A DNA stretch of 64,000 nucleotides, taken from NCBI RefSeq assembly GCF_001665575.1, contig NZ_LZSU01000021.1, positions 1 to 64,000 on the forward strand, given 5' to 3'. The stretch comes from Mycobacterium sp. 852013-51886_SCH5428379 (lineage in GTDB: Bacteria > Actinomycetota > Actinomycetes > Mycobacteriales > Mycobacteriaceae). The number at the start of each line of letters is the position of its first letter. The first letter of the stretch is position 1. The notes beneath the pieces were generated by a model. It was given only the letters and a program-made list of their open reading frames with translations, made no database searches and was not told where the DNA came from. The position numbers were made by a program, and so were the translations under genes. Positions 19,101 to 28,109 of this stretch are shown here, piece after piece.

Positions 19101-20736
19101 CCATGATGCGGGCCATGCTGGTGACGACCTCTTCGCGGATCGCGTCGAGCGGCGGATTGGTCACCTGGGCGAAGAGTTCGACGAAGTAGTCGTAGAGCGA
19201 CCGCGACCGCTGCGAGAGGACAGCCGGCGGCGTGTCGGTACCCATCGACCCCAACGGCTCGCCACCGGAGGCCGCCATCGGCGTGAGCAGGATGCGCAGT
19301 TCCTCCTCGGTGTAGCCGAAGGCGATCTGGCGGCGCACCACGGACTCGTGGTTGGGTGTCACGCGGACGCGGTCCGGCAGGGTGGCCAGGTCGAGCAGGC
19401 CGGCGTGCAACCACTCCTCGTACGCCTCGGCGCTCGACAGGCCTTGTTTGAGCTCGTCGTCGGAGACGATGCGACCGGCGGCGGTGTCGATGAGCAGCAT
19501 CTTGCCGGGCTGCAGCCGGCCTTTGGCCACGATCTGCGCCGACGGGATGTCCAGCACACCGCTCTCGCTGGCCAGGACGATGCGGTCGTCAACCGTGCGC
19601 CACCACCGGCCCGGCCGTAATCCGTTGCGGTCCAGCACCGCTCCGACCACGGCGCCGTCGGTGAACGTCACGCAGGCCGGTCCGTCCCACGGCTCCATGA
19701 GCGAGGCGTGGAACTGCCAGAACGCGCGTTCGTCTGCGGGCATCGAGGCGTTGTTCTCCCACGCCTCGGGGATCATCATCAGCACCGCGTGCGGCAGGCT
19801 GCGCCCGCCCAGGTGCAGCAGTTCGAGCACCTCGTCCAGCGATGCGGAGTCCGACGACTCCGGTGTGCAGATCGGTGAGAGGCGGGCGATGTCCCCGGGG
19901 ATGCGATCGGTGGCCAGCATCGCCTCACGGGCATGCATCCGGTTGCGGTTGCCGCGCACGGTGTTGATCTCGCCGTTGTGGGCGAGGAACCGGAACGGGT
20001 GAGCCAGCGGCCAGGACGGAAACGTGTTGGTGGAGAAGCGGCTGTGCACGATCGCGATGGCGCTGGCGCAGCGTTCGTCGCGCAGATCGGGGAAGAACAG
20101 CGGCAGTTGAACGGTGGTCAGCATGCCCTTGTAGGCAATGGTGCGGCTCGACAGGGACGGGAAGTACACCCCGGCGGCTTTCTCGGCGCGTTTGCGCAGC
20201 GGGTACACCAGCCGATCGAGGTCGATGCCACCGGGCCGGATGCCGTCGACTTCCGGTGCGGCGACGAACAATTGGGCCATGAAGGGCATGCAGCCCCGCG
20301 CCGTGACACCGACGTCGGCGGCCGCCGGGTCGGTGGGCAGCACCCGCCAGCCGAGAACGTCGAGCCCTTCGTCCGCCGCGATCGCCTCGATCTGCCGGGT
20401 GGCCTCGGCACGTTCTCCGGACTCCGTGGGCAGGAAACAGATTCCGGCCGCGTAGGTGTTGTCTCCCGCGCAGGTCGGCGCGGGCAGCGTGAAATCGACG
20501 ACGGCGGCGAACAATTCGACCGGCAACTGCAGCAGGATGCCGGCCCCGTCGCCGCTGTTGGTCTCCGCGCCTGCGGCACCCCGGTGATCGAGGTGTTCGA
20601 GTGCGACAAGTGCGTCGGCGACGATCGAATGCGACCGCCTGCCCCGGATGTCGGTGATCATGGCGACGCCGCACGAATCCTTCTCGCGCTCCGGGTCGTA
20701 GAGCCCCTGGGCGTCGGGCAGTGCCGAATAGAGCAT
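16180..20736 (-). CDS. gltB: Glutamate synthase (NADPH) large subunit
   Basis: A 1518-residue enzyme that makes two glutamates from glutamine and 2-oxoglutarate. The ATG at 20736 has a GGAGG site 8 nt upstream and leaves a 21-residue propeptide before the N-terminal nucleophile C22 (EKDSCGVAM), exposed after maturation. A class II amidotransferase domain comes first, then the central domain. The FMN/synthase barrel contains the 3Fe-4S ligands [15 protein letters not shown] near 1130. A Gly-rich beta-helix with [13 protein letters not shown] repeats closes the chain. The frame is open upstream to 21102 with no coding character. It probably heads the gltB-gltD-pyk-tesB operon. Confidence 0.98.
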
Positions 20737-20819
20737 GGGAACGCCTCCGCAGTCGTGATCATGGGGGATCTGGGACTGCGACGGCCCGAAAACCGAGTGT
20801 ATCAGCGAGGCGGGGCCGG

Positions 20820-21233
20820 CTACCCGGTGAGAAGGGTCGGGACCAGCGGAAATCCGGGCAGGTTGCGGACCACGGTCCAGACGACGGCGCTGACGAGGAT
20901 CACCACGACGGCCGAAGGCGGCAGCATCGAACGACCCTGCCTGCGCCGGACCAGCGCCCACAGCGCCAGCAGCGGCAGCCCGACGAGCAGGAAGACGTTG
21001 TCGGTCACGGCTGCGGCGAGGTCGCCGTGCAGCAGGTCGTGCGTCATCCGCAGGCCGCCGCACCCCGGGCAGAGCCAACCGGTGAGGTGCAGGAACGGGC
21101 ACATCGGCGCGACGAAGCCGGGTCGGTGCGGATCAGCCAGACCGATGTAGGCCAGCGCCCCGGCGGCCAGGGCGCCGGCGCCGAGGGTTACGGCGCGCGG
21201 TGCACCGCGGCGTGGTGGAGCCTCAGGAGCCAT
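20820..21233 (-). CDS. DUF2752 membrane protein
   Basis: A 137-residue small membrane protein with hydrophobic segments at about 15-33, 75-92 and 100-122. Between the first two lies the DUF2752 signature, [19 protein letters not shown] (about 45-63), whose CPGCG motif could bind metal or form a disulfide. The ATG at 21233 overlaps the TM2-protein stop by 11 nt, so the two small genes are coupled. The pair resembles Rv1615/Rv1616 of M. tuberculosis by type and position near pykA; this orthology is inferred. Function unknown. Confidence 0.85.
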   Translation of the reverse strand: MAPEAPPRRGAPRAVTLGAGALAAGALAYIGLADPHRPGFVAPMCPFLHLTGWLCPGCGGLRMTHDLLHGDLAAAVTDNVFLLVGLPLLALWALVRRRQGRSMLPPSAVVVILVSAVVWTVVRNLPGFPLVPTLLTG

Positions 21234-21654
21234 CGCGCAACGGAAGCCCCTGCGGGTCACGCACCTTGTCGGTGAAGATCAGGATGGCGTCGACGATGCC
21301 CCAGACGACTGCGCCGATGCCGCAGGTGACCAGGCCCACCACCAATTGCGCGATGCCGAGGCCGATCTGGCCGAGATAGATCCTGCCGAAGCCGACCAGA
21401 CCGAGCAGACCCAGCAGCTGCAGCAGCCCGGCGATCAGCTTGGACTTCTCCGACAGCGGTTCCCCGGTGATCGGGTGCCGGCCGTAGGGCGCGGACGGGT
21501 CGTAGTACGACGGCGGGTACCCGCCCGGGGGCGGATAGCCGCCCTGCGGGTATCCGCTTTGCTGCGGGTACGGCGGCGGGTAGCCCTGACCCGGTGGAGG
21601 CGGGGGCGGTGTGCCGTCGGGATTGTTGCTGCCGAACGGTGAGGGATCGGTCAT
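21223..21654 (-). CDS. TM2-domain protein with proline-rich N-terminus
   Basis: A 143-residue protein. Residues 1-60 are a disordered Pro/Gly/Tyr/Gln-rich head with repeated GGYPP units. After HPITGEPLSEKSK come two membrane helices (about 73-93 and 98-125) that form a TM2 domain, with the family glycine-rich turn FGRIYLGQIGLGIAQ. TM2 proteins are small membrane proteins without a known enzymatic role. The ATG at 21654 lies 81 bp from the divergent TetR gene. In M. tuberculosis the equivalent small-gene pair is followed by lgt and the trp genes, which are absent here. Confidence 0.85.
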   Translation of the reverse strand: MTDPSPFGSNNPDGTPPPPPPGQGYPPPYPQQSGYPQGGYPPPGGYPPSYYDPSAPYGRHPITGEPLSEKSKLIAGLLQLLGLLGLVGFGRIYLGQIGLGIAQLVVGLVTCGIGAVVWGIVDAILIFTDKVRDPQGLPLRDGS

Positions 21655-21735
21655 GATCACCAGCATGCCAGAGCGCGACCGCGCTGATAAGGAGGAAAAC
21701 CAGAGGAACACCCGAAACCGCCTATCCTTCACCGG

Positions 21736-22299
21736 ATGGAGAAGGCGAGATCGCGCAATGCGCCGCAGACCCGCGCCGACATCCTGGCCGCGGCGCGGCG
21801 GCGATTCGCCACCGACGGCTACCCCGGCACCACGATGCGTGCCGTCGCCGCGGACGTCGGCGTCGATCCGGCGCTGATCATCCGCTACTTCGGCAGCAAG
21901 CAGGAACTCTTCGCCGAGGCCGCCGAATTCACCATCGATCTGCCCGATCTCACGGCGCTCGCGCCCGGCGAGGTCGCCGATGCGCTGCTGTCCCGGTTCT
22001 TCGCGGTGTGGGAGCAGGACACCACGTTCGTCGCCCTGCTGCGCGCGGCGATGACCAGCGAGACCGCGGCCGACGCGCTGCGCCGGGTGTTCGCCACCCA
22101 GGTCGGGCCCACGCTCGCCGCCGTCGCCCCCGACCGTCCCGCGCAACGCGCCGGACTCCTGGGGGCCTTCGTCATCGGCCTGGCCACCACGCGCTACGTG
22201 CTCGCCAATCCCGCGGTGGCGAATCTGACGCACGACGAGCTGATCCGCTGGAGCCGTCCGGTCATTCAGCAACTGCTGCTCGGCCCCTACGCCGACTAG
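21736..22299 (+). CDS. TetR-family transcriptional regulator
   Basis: A 187-residue TetR regulator. The N-terminal helix-turn-helix spans about 10-56 (RADILAAARRRFATDGYPGT, with the recognition helix ending in IIRYFGSKQELF). The ligand domain is of the TetR_C type common in actinobacteria. It lies 119 bp upstream of, and reads into, the MMPL-PKS operon. Two copies of a 16-bp partial palindrome lie in that gap around a strong promoter. The simplest reading is a local repressor of the operon, released by a lipid or aromatic ligand. Self-regulation is possible but no matching site is seen before its own start. Confidence 0.92.
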   Translation: MEKARSRNAPQTRADILAAARRRFATDGYPGTTMRAVAADVGVDPALIIRYFGSKQELFAEAAEFTIDLPDLTALAPGEVADALLSRFFAVWEQDTTFVALLRAAMTSETAADALRRVFATQVGPTLAAVAPDRPAQRAGLLGAFVIGLATTRYVLANPAVANLTHDELIRWSRPVIQQLLLGPYAD

Positions 22300-22335
22300 C
22301 CGTACCGGCGCGGCACGCGCCACCCTTCCGAACGC

Positions 22336-22401
22336 AAGTCATCATCTGTTGACATAGCCGTGCCATCGGCCTAGCGTGCTAAGTCATCAGCCGTTGACAT
22401 C
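22336..22401. promoter_or_regulatory. Twin TetR-type operators flanking the MMPL-PKS promoter
   Basis: Two 21-nt copies identical at 18 positions lie at 22336-22356 and 22381-22401. Each holds a 16-bp partial palindrome (GTCATCATCTGTTGAC at 22338-22353, GTCATCAGCCGTTGAC at 22383-22398), symmetric at 12 of 16 positions. Between and overlapping them is a near-consensus promoter: -35 TTGACA (22349-22354), 17-nt spacer, -10 TAGCGT (22372-22377). The first copy covers the -35 and the second the expected start point. The sites start 37 bp after the TetR gene and end 17 bp before the MMPL GTG. Confidence 0.75.
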
Positions 22402-22418
22402 ACTTCGAGGGGGCCGAC

Positions 22419-24614
22419 GTGACTCAGCCAGTGCAGCGCCGGTCGGCACTCCGCTCCGTGGCCCTGGTCGCGCTGACCGTCCCGCGCCGCATCGTCGTCG
22501 CGGCCGCGCTGGTCGCCGTCGCCGCCGCGATCTTCGGCGTGCCGGTCGCGAAATCGTTGTGCGCGTGTGGATTCGAAGATCCGTCCGCGCAGTCGTCGCG
22601 GGCCGCCGCGCTGCTGACCGACGCCTTCGGTCAGGGGTCCTCGCAGCTGCTCATCGTCGTCTCGAGTCCCGACGGCTACGACAGCGAGCCCGCGCGCGGG
22701 GTCGGTGGGCAGATCGTCGGGGTGCTCGAGCGCTCTGCCCACGTCGCGACCGTCACCTCCGCCTGGACGACCCCGCCGGGCGCCGCAGGCCCCCTGGTCA
22801 GTGCCGACGGACGGTCCGCGTTGATCGTCGCCGGCCTCGCAGGCGACTCGACGCACGTCCAGGACCACGCCAGGGAGTTGGCCGACGAGGTGGCGTTCGA
22901 TCGGGACGGCGTGACGGTGCGCGCCGGCGGGCCGGCGATGGTGGACGTGGAGATCACCGAACAGTCGCAGCGCGATCTGCTGCTGATGGAGTCGCTGGCG
23001 ATCCCGCTGAGCTTCCTGGTCCTGGTGTGGGTGTTCGGCGGGTTGCTGGTCGCCGCGGTGCCGGTCGCCGTCGGCGCGATGGCCGTCCTCGGTGCGCTCG
23101 CGGTGCTGCGGGTCGTCACCGCCTTCACCGACGTCTCGATCTTTGCGCTGAACCTCAGTGCCGCACTGGGTCTCGCCCTCGCGATCGACTACACGCTGCT
23201 GATGATCAGCCGGTACCGTGACGAGCTCGGCGACGGCGCCACGCGCGCCGACGCCGTGGTCACGATGATGGTCACCGCAGGCCGCACCGTGGTGTTCTCG
23301 GCGACGATCGTGGCGCTGTCGATGGCGGTGATGGTGCTGTTCCCGATGCACTTCCTGAAGTCGTTCGCCTACGCCGGTGTGGCGACGGTGGGCTTCGCCG
23401 CGCTGGCCGCGTTGACGATCACGCCCGCCGCGGTGGTCCTGCTGGGCCACCGGCTCGATAACCGCAGGGCATTGCACCGTCCGGAGCGCACCCAGGTCCT
23501 CTATCGCTGGACCACCGCGGTCATGCGCCGCGCACTGCCGTACGGCTTGGGCGTTGTCGCGCTGCTGGTCCTGCTCGGCGCACCGTTCGCCGGCGTCAGG
23601 TGGGGTTTCCCGGATGACCGGGTGCTGCCCGCGTCGTCGTCGGCCCATCAGGTGGGCGATCGGCTGCGGCAGGACTTCGTCGATGATGCGGCGACCGCGG
23701 TCACCGTCGTCCTGCCCGACACCGCGGGGTTGACGCGTCAGGACCTGGCCGCATACCGCGATGCGCTGTCGCGGCTGCCCGACGTCGCCGTGGTGTCGCC
23801 GGCCACGGAGAGGGCCGATCGGGCGTTTTTCACTGTGCACAGCACCGCCCCGCTGTTCTCCGACCGCTCGGAGGCACAGCTCGACGCGCTGCACGCGGTG
23901 CCCGGGCCGGGCGGTCGCGACGTACTGGTCACCGGCACGGCCCAGACCAACCGCGACAGCGTCGACGCCATCACCGCACGACTGCCGCTGGTCCTGGGAT
24001 CGATCGCGGTCATCATGTTCGCACTGCTGTTCCTGCTGACGGGCAGCGTCGCGATCCCGCTCAAAGCCCTTGTGTTGAATCTGCTTTCGCTGACGGCAGC
24101 GTTCGGGGCGATGGTGTGGATCTTCCAGGACGGCCACCTCGGCGCCCTGGGCACCACACCCACGGGGACGCTGGTGGCCAATGTCCCGGTGCTGCTGTTC
24201 TGCATCGCTTTCGGGTTGTCGATGGACTACGAGGTGTTCCTCGTCTCGCGCATCCGCGAGTTCTGGCTCGCCTCGCCGCGCCGCCGGGTGGACAACGACA
24301 CCAGTGTTGCGCTCGGCATCGCCCGCACGGGCCGCGTCGTCACGGCAGCGGCGGTGGTCATGTCCATCTCGTTCGCCGCGCTGATCGCCGCCGAGGTGTC
24401 GTTCATGCGGATGTTCGGCCTCGGCCTCACCCTGGCGGTGCTGGTCGACGCGACGCTGGTCCGGATGGTGCTGATGCCGGCGTTCATGCACGTGCTCGGC
24501 GCTGGGAACTGGTGGGCGCCGGAATGGCTGACGCGACTGCACCGCCGCTTCGGCCTGCACGAAACAACCGATCCGGCAACGGATCTACCACTGGAGAAAG
24601 AGAGAGTGTCATGA
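22419..24614 (+). CDS. MMPL/RND-family lipid transporter
   Basis: A 731-residue RND transporter of the shorter YdfJ/MMPL type. After a basic head, helix 1 (about 25-43) leads to an extracytoplasmic porter domain (about 50-185), helices 2-6 (about 190-345), a second porter domain (about 380-515) and helices 7-12. The proton-relay pairs are present: D257-Y258 ([17 protein letters not shown]) and D603-Y604 ([17 protein letters not shown]), as in MmpL3. The GTG at 22419 follows a GAGGGGG ribosome site. Its stop overlaps the PKS ATG by 4 nt. Such proteins export lipids or lipid-linked products, so the PKS product is the natural substrate guess. Confidence 0.93.
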   Translation: MTQPVQRRSALRSVALVALTVPRRIVVAAALVAVAAAIFGVPVAKSLCACGFEDPSAQSSRAAALLTDAFGQGSSQLLIVVSSPDGYDSEPARGVGGQIVGVLERSAHVATVTSAWTTPPGAAGPLVSADGRSALIVAGLAGDSTHVQDHARELADEVAFDRDGVTVRAGGPAMVDVEITEQSQRDLLLMESLAIPLSFLVLVWVFGGLLVAAVPVAVGAMAVLGALAVLRVVTAFTDVSIFALNLSAALGLALAIDYTLLMISRYRDELGDGATRADAVVTMMVTAGRTVVFSATIVALSMAVMVLFPMHFLKSFAYAGVATVGFAALAALTITPAAVVLLGHRLDNRRALHRPERTQVLYRWTTAVMRRALPYGLGVVALLVLLGAPFAGVRWGFPDDRVLPASSSAHQVGDRLRQDFVDDAATAVTVVLPDTAGLTRQDLAAYRDALSRLPDVAVVSPATERADRAFFTVHSTAPLFSDRSEAQLDALHAVPGPGGRDVLVTGTAQTNRDSVDAITARLPLVLGSIAVIMFALLFLLTGSVAIPLKALVLNLLSLTAAFGAMVWIFQDGHLGALGTTPTGTLVANVPVLLFCIAFGLSMDYEVFLVSRIREFWLASPRRRVDNDTSVALGIARTGRVVTAAAVVMSISFAALIAAEVSFMRMFGLGLTLAVLVDATLVRMVLMPAFMHVLGAGNWWAPEWLTRLHRRFGLHETTDPATDLPLEKERVS

Positions 24615-25672
24615 GTGTCATCGCCGCCGTCCGCGGAGAGGTACCGCAGCACCGCTACACCCAGGACGAGGTGACCGAGGCGCTCATCGCGCTTCCGGGC
24701 TACGCGCCCTACGCGGAGAGCATCCGCGCGTTGCACCGCAGCGCCAAGGTCGACACCCGCCACATGATCCTGCCGTTGGCCGACTACGCGACGGTGACCG
24801 ACTTCGGCCGGGCCAACGATCTGTTCATCGAGCACGCCGTGGAACTCGGCACCGCGGCATTGGCGGGTGCTCTCGACGACGCCGGAATCGACGCCGCCGA
24901 GGTGGACGTCATCTACACCACCACCGTCACCGGCATCGCGGTGCCGACGCTGGACGCGCGCATCGCCGCCCGGGTGGGCCTGCGTCCGGATGTGCGCCGG
25001 GTGCCGATGTTCGGGTTGGGGTGTGTGGCAGGTGCCGCCGGGGTGGCGCGGATGCACGACCACCTCGTCGGCCATCCCGACGGGGTCGCGGTTCTACTCG
25101 CCGTCGAACTGTGTTCGCTGGTCGCCAAGACCGATCCCACGATGGCCACGGTGGTGGGCAGCAGCCTGTTCGGCGACGGTGCGGCCGCCGTGGTGGCCGT
25201 CGGTGAGCACCGCGCCGACCGTCTCCCACCGGGGACGGGCCCGCAGGTCATCGACTCCCGCAGCCATCTGTATCCGGACTCGCTGCGGACGATGGGCTGG
25301 GACGTCGACACCAGCGGCTTCCGGTTGGTCCTCTCCCCCGACGTCCCGCGCGTCGTCGAACGTCATCTCGGACAGGACGTCTCGGGCTTCCTGCACACCC
25401 ACGGCATGACGGTCGGCGATGTCGGCACCTGGGTCAGCCACCCCGGCGGACCCAAGGTCATCGAGGCGATCACCGCCACCCTCGGCCTACCCGACGACGC
25501 GCTGGAGCTGACGTGGCGCTCCCTCGCCGAGGTCGGCAACCTGTCGTCGGCGTCGGTGCTGCACGTGCTGCGCGACACCATCGCAAAACAGCCGCCGGCG
25601 GGCACGCCCGGCCTGATGATGGCGATGGGTCCGGGGTTCTGCTCCGAACTCGTCCTGCTGCGCTGGCGCTGA
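24611..25672 (+). CDS. Type III polyketide synthase (alkylresorcinol/alkylpyrone type)
   Basis: A 353-residue chalcone-synthase-fold enzyme that extends an acyl-CoA starter with malonyl- or methylmalonyl-CoA and cyclises the chain. The catalytic triad is intact: C138 in [10 protein letters not shown]277 in VSHPGGPKV and N310 in [10 protein letters not shown]. The C-terminal loop [13 protein letters not shown] is also typical. The ATG at 24611 overlaps the MMPL stop (ATGA), and the methyltransferase follows after 3 nt. Bacterial members with such neighbours (SrsA in Streptomyces, the mycobacterial Pks10/11/18 group) make long-chain resorcinols or pyrones. Chain length and ring type cannot be told from sequence. 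Confidence 0.94.
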   Translation: MSVIAAVRGEVPQHRYTQDEVTEALIALPGYAPYAESIRALHRSAKVDTRHMILPLADYATVTDFGRANDLFIEHAVELGTAALAGALDDAGIDAAEVDVIYTTTVTGIAVPTLDARIAARVGLRPDVRRVPMFGLGCVAGAAGVARMHDHLVGHPDGVAVLLAVELCSLVAKTDPTMATVVGSSLFGDGAAAVVAVGEHRADRLPPGTGPQVIDSRSHLYPDSLRTMGWDVDTSGFRLVLSPDVPRVVERHLGQDVSGFLHTHGMTVGDVGTWVSHPGGPKVIEAITATLGLPDDALELTWRSLAEVGNLSSASVLHVLRDTIAKQPPAGTPGLMMAMGPGFCSELVLLRWR

Positions 25673-25675
25673 CCG

Positions 25676-26185
25676 ATGTCCTGGTATGCGCTGCTGATCC
25701 TCGCGGTCGGCGCCGAGCGGATCGCCGAAGTGGTTGTCGCCGAAAGCCACCGGCACTGGAGCCGGGAGCGTGGCGGTACCGAGCACGGCGCCGGGCACTA
25801 CCCGGCGATGGTCACCCTGCACGTCGGTCTGCTGGCCGGATGTCTCCTCGAGACCGCCGTGCTGCACCGCCCCTTCGTGCCCGCCCTCGGGTACTCGATG
25901 CTGGCCCTCGTCGTGGCCGCGCAGGCGCTGCGCTGGTGGTGCATCCGGACGCTCGGCCCGCAGTGGAACACCCGGGTCATCGTCGTCCCCGACGTACCGC
26001 GGGTCACCGGCGGGCCCTACCGGCTGCTGCCGCACCCCAACTACGTCGCGGTCGCCGTCGAAGGCGTCGCCCTGCCGCTGGTGCACGGCGCGTGGCTCAC
26101 CGCGGTGGTGTTCACCGTGCTCAACGCCGCGCTGCTGCGGGTCCGCATCGGCGTGGAGAACACCGCACTGGCGGGGTTGCGGTGA
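25676..26185 (+). CDS. ICMT-family methyltransferase (SrsB-like)
   Basis: A 169-residue integral membrane protein of the isoprenylcysteine carboxyl methyltransferase family. Four to five hydrophobic segments precede the C-terminal SAM-binding signature GPYRLLPHPNYVAVAVEG (about 105-122) and the closing RIGVENTAL. In prokaryotes without prenylated proteins these enzymes methylate small hydrophobic molecules. In Streptomyces griseus srsABC the equivalent enzyme O-methylates the alkylresorcinol ring, which fits the position directly after the type III PKS. The stop overlaps the FAD gene's GTG (GTGA). The specific substrate is inferred from context. Confidence 0.88.
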   Translation: MSWYALLILAVGAERIAEVVVAESHRHWSRERGGTEHGAGHYPAMVTLHVGLLAGCLLETAVLHRPFVPALGYSMLALVVAAQALRWWCIRTLGPQWNTRVIVVPDVPRVTGGPYRLLPHPNYVAVAVEGVALPLVHGAWLTAVVFTVLNAALLRVRIGVENTALAGLR

Positions 26186-27198
26186 TCGACCTGCTGGTCG
26201 CCGGAGGCGGGCCGGCCGGCCTGGCCACCGCGCTGTACGGCGCCAGGGCCGGGTTGGAGGTGGTGGTGGTCGAACGCCGCAGCGGCACCCTCGACAAGGC
26301 ATGCGGTGAAGGACTGATGCCGCACACGCTGGCGCATCTGGACCGGCTCGGCGTCACACCGCCGGGGGTGCCGTTACGCGGAATCGCTTATGTCGCCGGG
26401 GAACACCGGATCGACGCGGGGTTCCGGACGCGGCCGGGCCGCGGCGTGCGCCGGACCGTGCTGCACGCCGCACTGCGCGAGGCGGCTGTGGCCGCCGGCG
26501 TGCGCATCGTGCACGGCACGGTCGACACCGTCGACCAGGACGCCACCTCCGTGCGGGCGGGCGGTCTGCGCGCCCGGTACCTCGCAGCCGCCGACGGTCT
26601 GCATTCGCCGGTCCGGCGCACACTGGGCCTCTCGCAGACCTGCTCGGCCCCGCGGAGGTGGGGCATCCGCCGACACGTTCATACGGCGCCGTGGAGCGAC
26701 CGGGTGGAGGTGCACTGGGCGGCGGACAGTGAGGCCTACGTGACCCCGGTCGCCGACGACTGCGTGGGTATCGCGATCCTCAGCGCCGCCCGTGGTGGAT
26801 TCGACGCGCACCTCGCGCAGTTCCCCGCTCTCCTCGACCGCGTCGGTGGCCACGTCCACGGCTCCGACCGGGCCGCCGGCCCGCTCTGGCAGAAGGCGCG
26901 CAACCGGACCGCGGGCCGGGTGCTGTTGGTCGGCGACGCCGCCGGCTACATCGACGCGCTCACCGGCGAGGGCCTCGGCCTCGCATTCGGCGGTGCGGAA
27001 CTACTCGTGGAATGCGTTGTCTCCCAGAGACCGGGCGATTACGACCGCCGCTGGCGGGCGCTGACCCGCCGACACCGCCTACTCACGGCCGGACTGGTCC
27101 GCGCCGGATCGATCCCGCTGCTGCGGTCGCGCATCGTGCCGGCCGCCCACGCACTACCCACCGTATTCGCCGGTGTGGTCAACCAGCTCGCGGCGTGA
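26182..27198 (+). CDS. FAD-dependent hydroxylase/reductase (SrsC-like)
   Basis: A 338-residue flavoprotein of the PHBH/geranylgeranyl-reductase class. The Rossmann FAD motif begins at once (LLVAGGGPAGLATALYGARA, G8-G13) with the acidic VVVVER strand end. The second FAD/GD motif, LLVGDAAGYIDALTGEGLG, has G251-D252. The GTG at 26182 overlaps the methyltransferase stop, so the start is well fixed, and no membrane segment is obvious. In the srsABC analogy this enzyme hydroxylates the methylated resorcinol so that it oxidises to a quinone. A double-bond reductase acting on an alkyl or isoprenoid chain is the main alternative. Confidence 0.87.
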   Translation: MIDLLVAGGGPAGLATALYGARAGLEVVVVERRSGTLDKACGEGLMPHTLAHLDRLGVTPPGVPLRGIAYVAGEHRIDAGFRTRPGRGVRRTVLHAALREAAVAAGVRIVHGTVDTVDQDATSVRAGGLRARYLAAADGLHSPVRRTLGLSQTCSAPRRWGIRRHVHTAPWSDRVEVHWAADSEAYVTPVADDCVGIAILSAARGGFDAHLAQFPALLDRVGGHVHGSDRAAGPLWQKARNRTAGRVLLVGDAAGYIDALTGEGLGLAFGGAELLVECVVSQRPGDYDRRWRALTRRHRLLTAGLVRAGSIPLLRSRIVPAAHALPTVFAGVVNQLAA

Positions 27199-27229
27199 CT
27201 GCGCCGCGGCCGTCGAAAGGACTCCTCCC

Positions 27230-28039
27230 ATGGACCTCACCGCTCGCTCAGTGCTCTCCGCCGGCGTCGCGCTCACCGCCGCGTCTGCAATCGCGTTCAC
27301 CCCGGTGGCGCTGCCGCCCCAGCACGTGTCCGCACCGCCCGTGCCGGTCCTCACGGCGCCCGAGGTGCAGCTGGCGGTCACCTCGACCCAGATCGGGGCG
27401 TTGGCCGGAATGCCGGTGCAAGCCCTGATCGGGGTCGTCGACAACATCGTCCGATCGATCGACGGCACGTTCACCGGGTTGATCGACGCGACCGACGGTG
27501 CGAAGGGTGTGGCCGCGCTGACGATCCTCAAGACGCTGTCGGTCGATGCGTTCGCGAAGCTCTCCGAGAACCTGACGCTGGGCAACGCGGTGATCATGTC
27601 GACCGTCACCGAAGTCGCCGACCTGGTGGCGACCGCCGGAGACCGTCGTGTCGTCGACACCGGGCTGGCCGTCGTCGGCGCCCTCGCAGAGGCGGGAGCG
27701 GAGCTGGTCCGCATCGCCGTCGGTGAGGTGACGTTCCAGTTCACCAACGCCGTCACGCGACTCGGCGAGTTGGTGACGGTCCTCGCCGCCCCGGAGACCG
27801 TCGTCGACGACGGCGAGGACACCGCACCGTCGTCCGGGTTCGTGGTGGACCGGCGGCCGGACGCCGGCGGGGTGACTCGCGGAGGCGACACCGAGATGAC
27901 CGACGACGAAGCCCCGCAGCGGGCGCCGATCGCGACGGGCGGCCGGGCGGACGCCGGCATCGACACTGACACCGACCGAGAGGCATCCCCGGACACTCCG
28001 AGCACACAGAGCGATGCCTCGGCGGGCATCACGCGCTGA
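27230..28039 (+). CDS. Exported Ala/Val-rich mycobacterial protein, function unknown
   Basis: A 269-residue protein with an ATG at 27230, an AAAGGA site just upstream and a 31-nt gap after the FAD gene, so it is probably in the same transcript. A short polar start and hydrophobic stretch (SVLSAGVALTAASAIAFTPV, about 7-26) look like a signal peptide without a clear lipobox. Residues 45-190 are Ala/Val/Thr-rich and predicted helical. The last 80 residues are acidic, Asp/Thr/Arg-rich and probably disordered. No enzymatic motif is seen. The head resembles a group of mycobacterial exported proteins of unknown role. It could be an envelope partner of the MMPL exporter, but that is only a guess. Confidence 0.75.
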   Translation: MDLTARSVLSAGVALTAASAIAFTPVALPPQHVSAPPVPVLTAPEVQLAVTSTQIGALAGMPVQALIGVVDNIVRSIDGTFTGLIDATDGAKGVAALTILKTLSVDAFAKLSENLTLGNAVIMSTVTEVADLVATAGDRRVVDTGLAVVGALAEAGAELVRIAVGEVTFQFTNAVTRLGELVTVLAAPETVVDDGEDTAPSSGFVVDRRPDAGGVTRGGDTEMTDDEAPQRAPIATGGRADAGIDTDTDREASPDTPSTQSDASAGITR

Positions 28040-28109
28040 CCACATCCGGCGTACAGATCATCCGTTCGGTTGATGCCCGCGCCCACTGCTTTGCGGGACA
28101 ACTGATGCC

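Noticed and set aside
20737..21102. Extension of gltB by 122 codons to an upstream start
   Set aside because: The N-terminal nucleophile Cys requires a short propeptide, and ATG 20736 has a clear GGAGG site. The extension runs antisense-like through the DUF2752 gene.
24611..25672. Chalcone or flavonoid synthesis as the role of the type III PKS
   Set aside because: No phenylpropanoid genes (ammonia-lyase, CoA ligase) are nearby. The MMPL, ICMT and FAD neighbours fit lipid resorcinols better.
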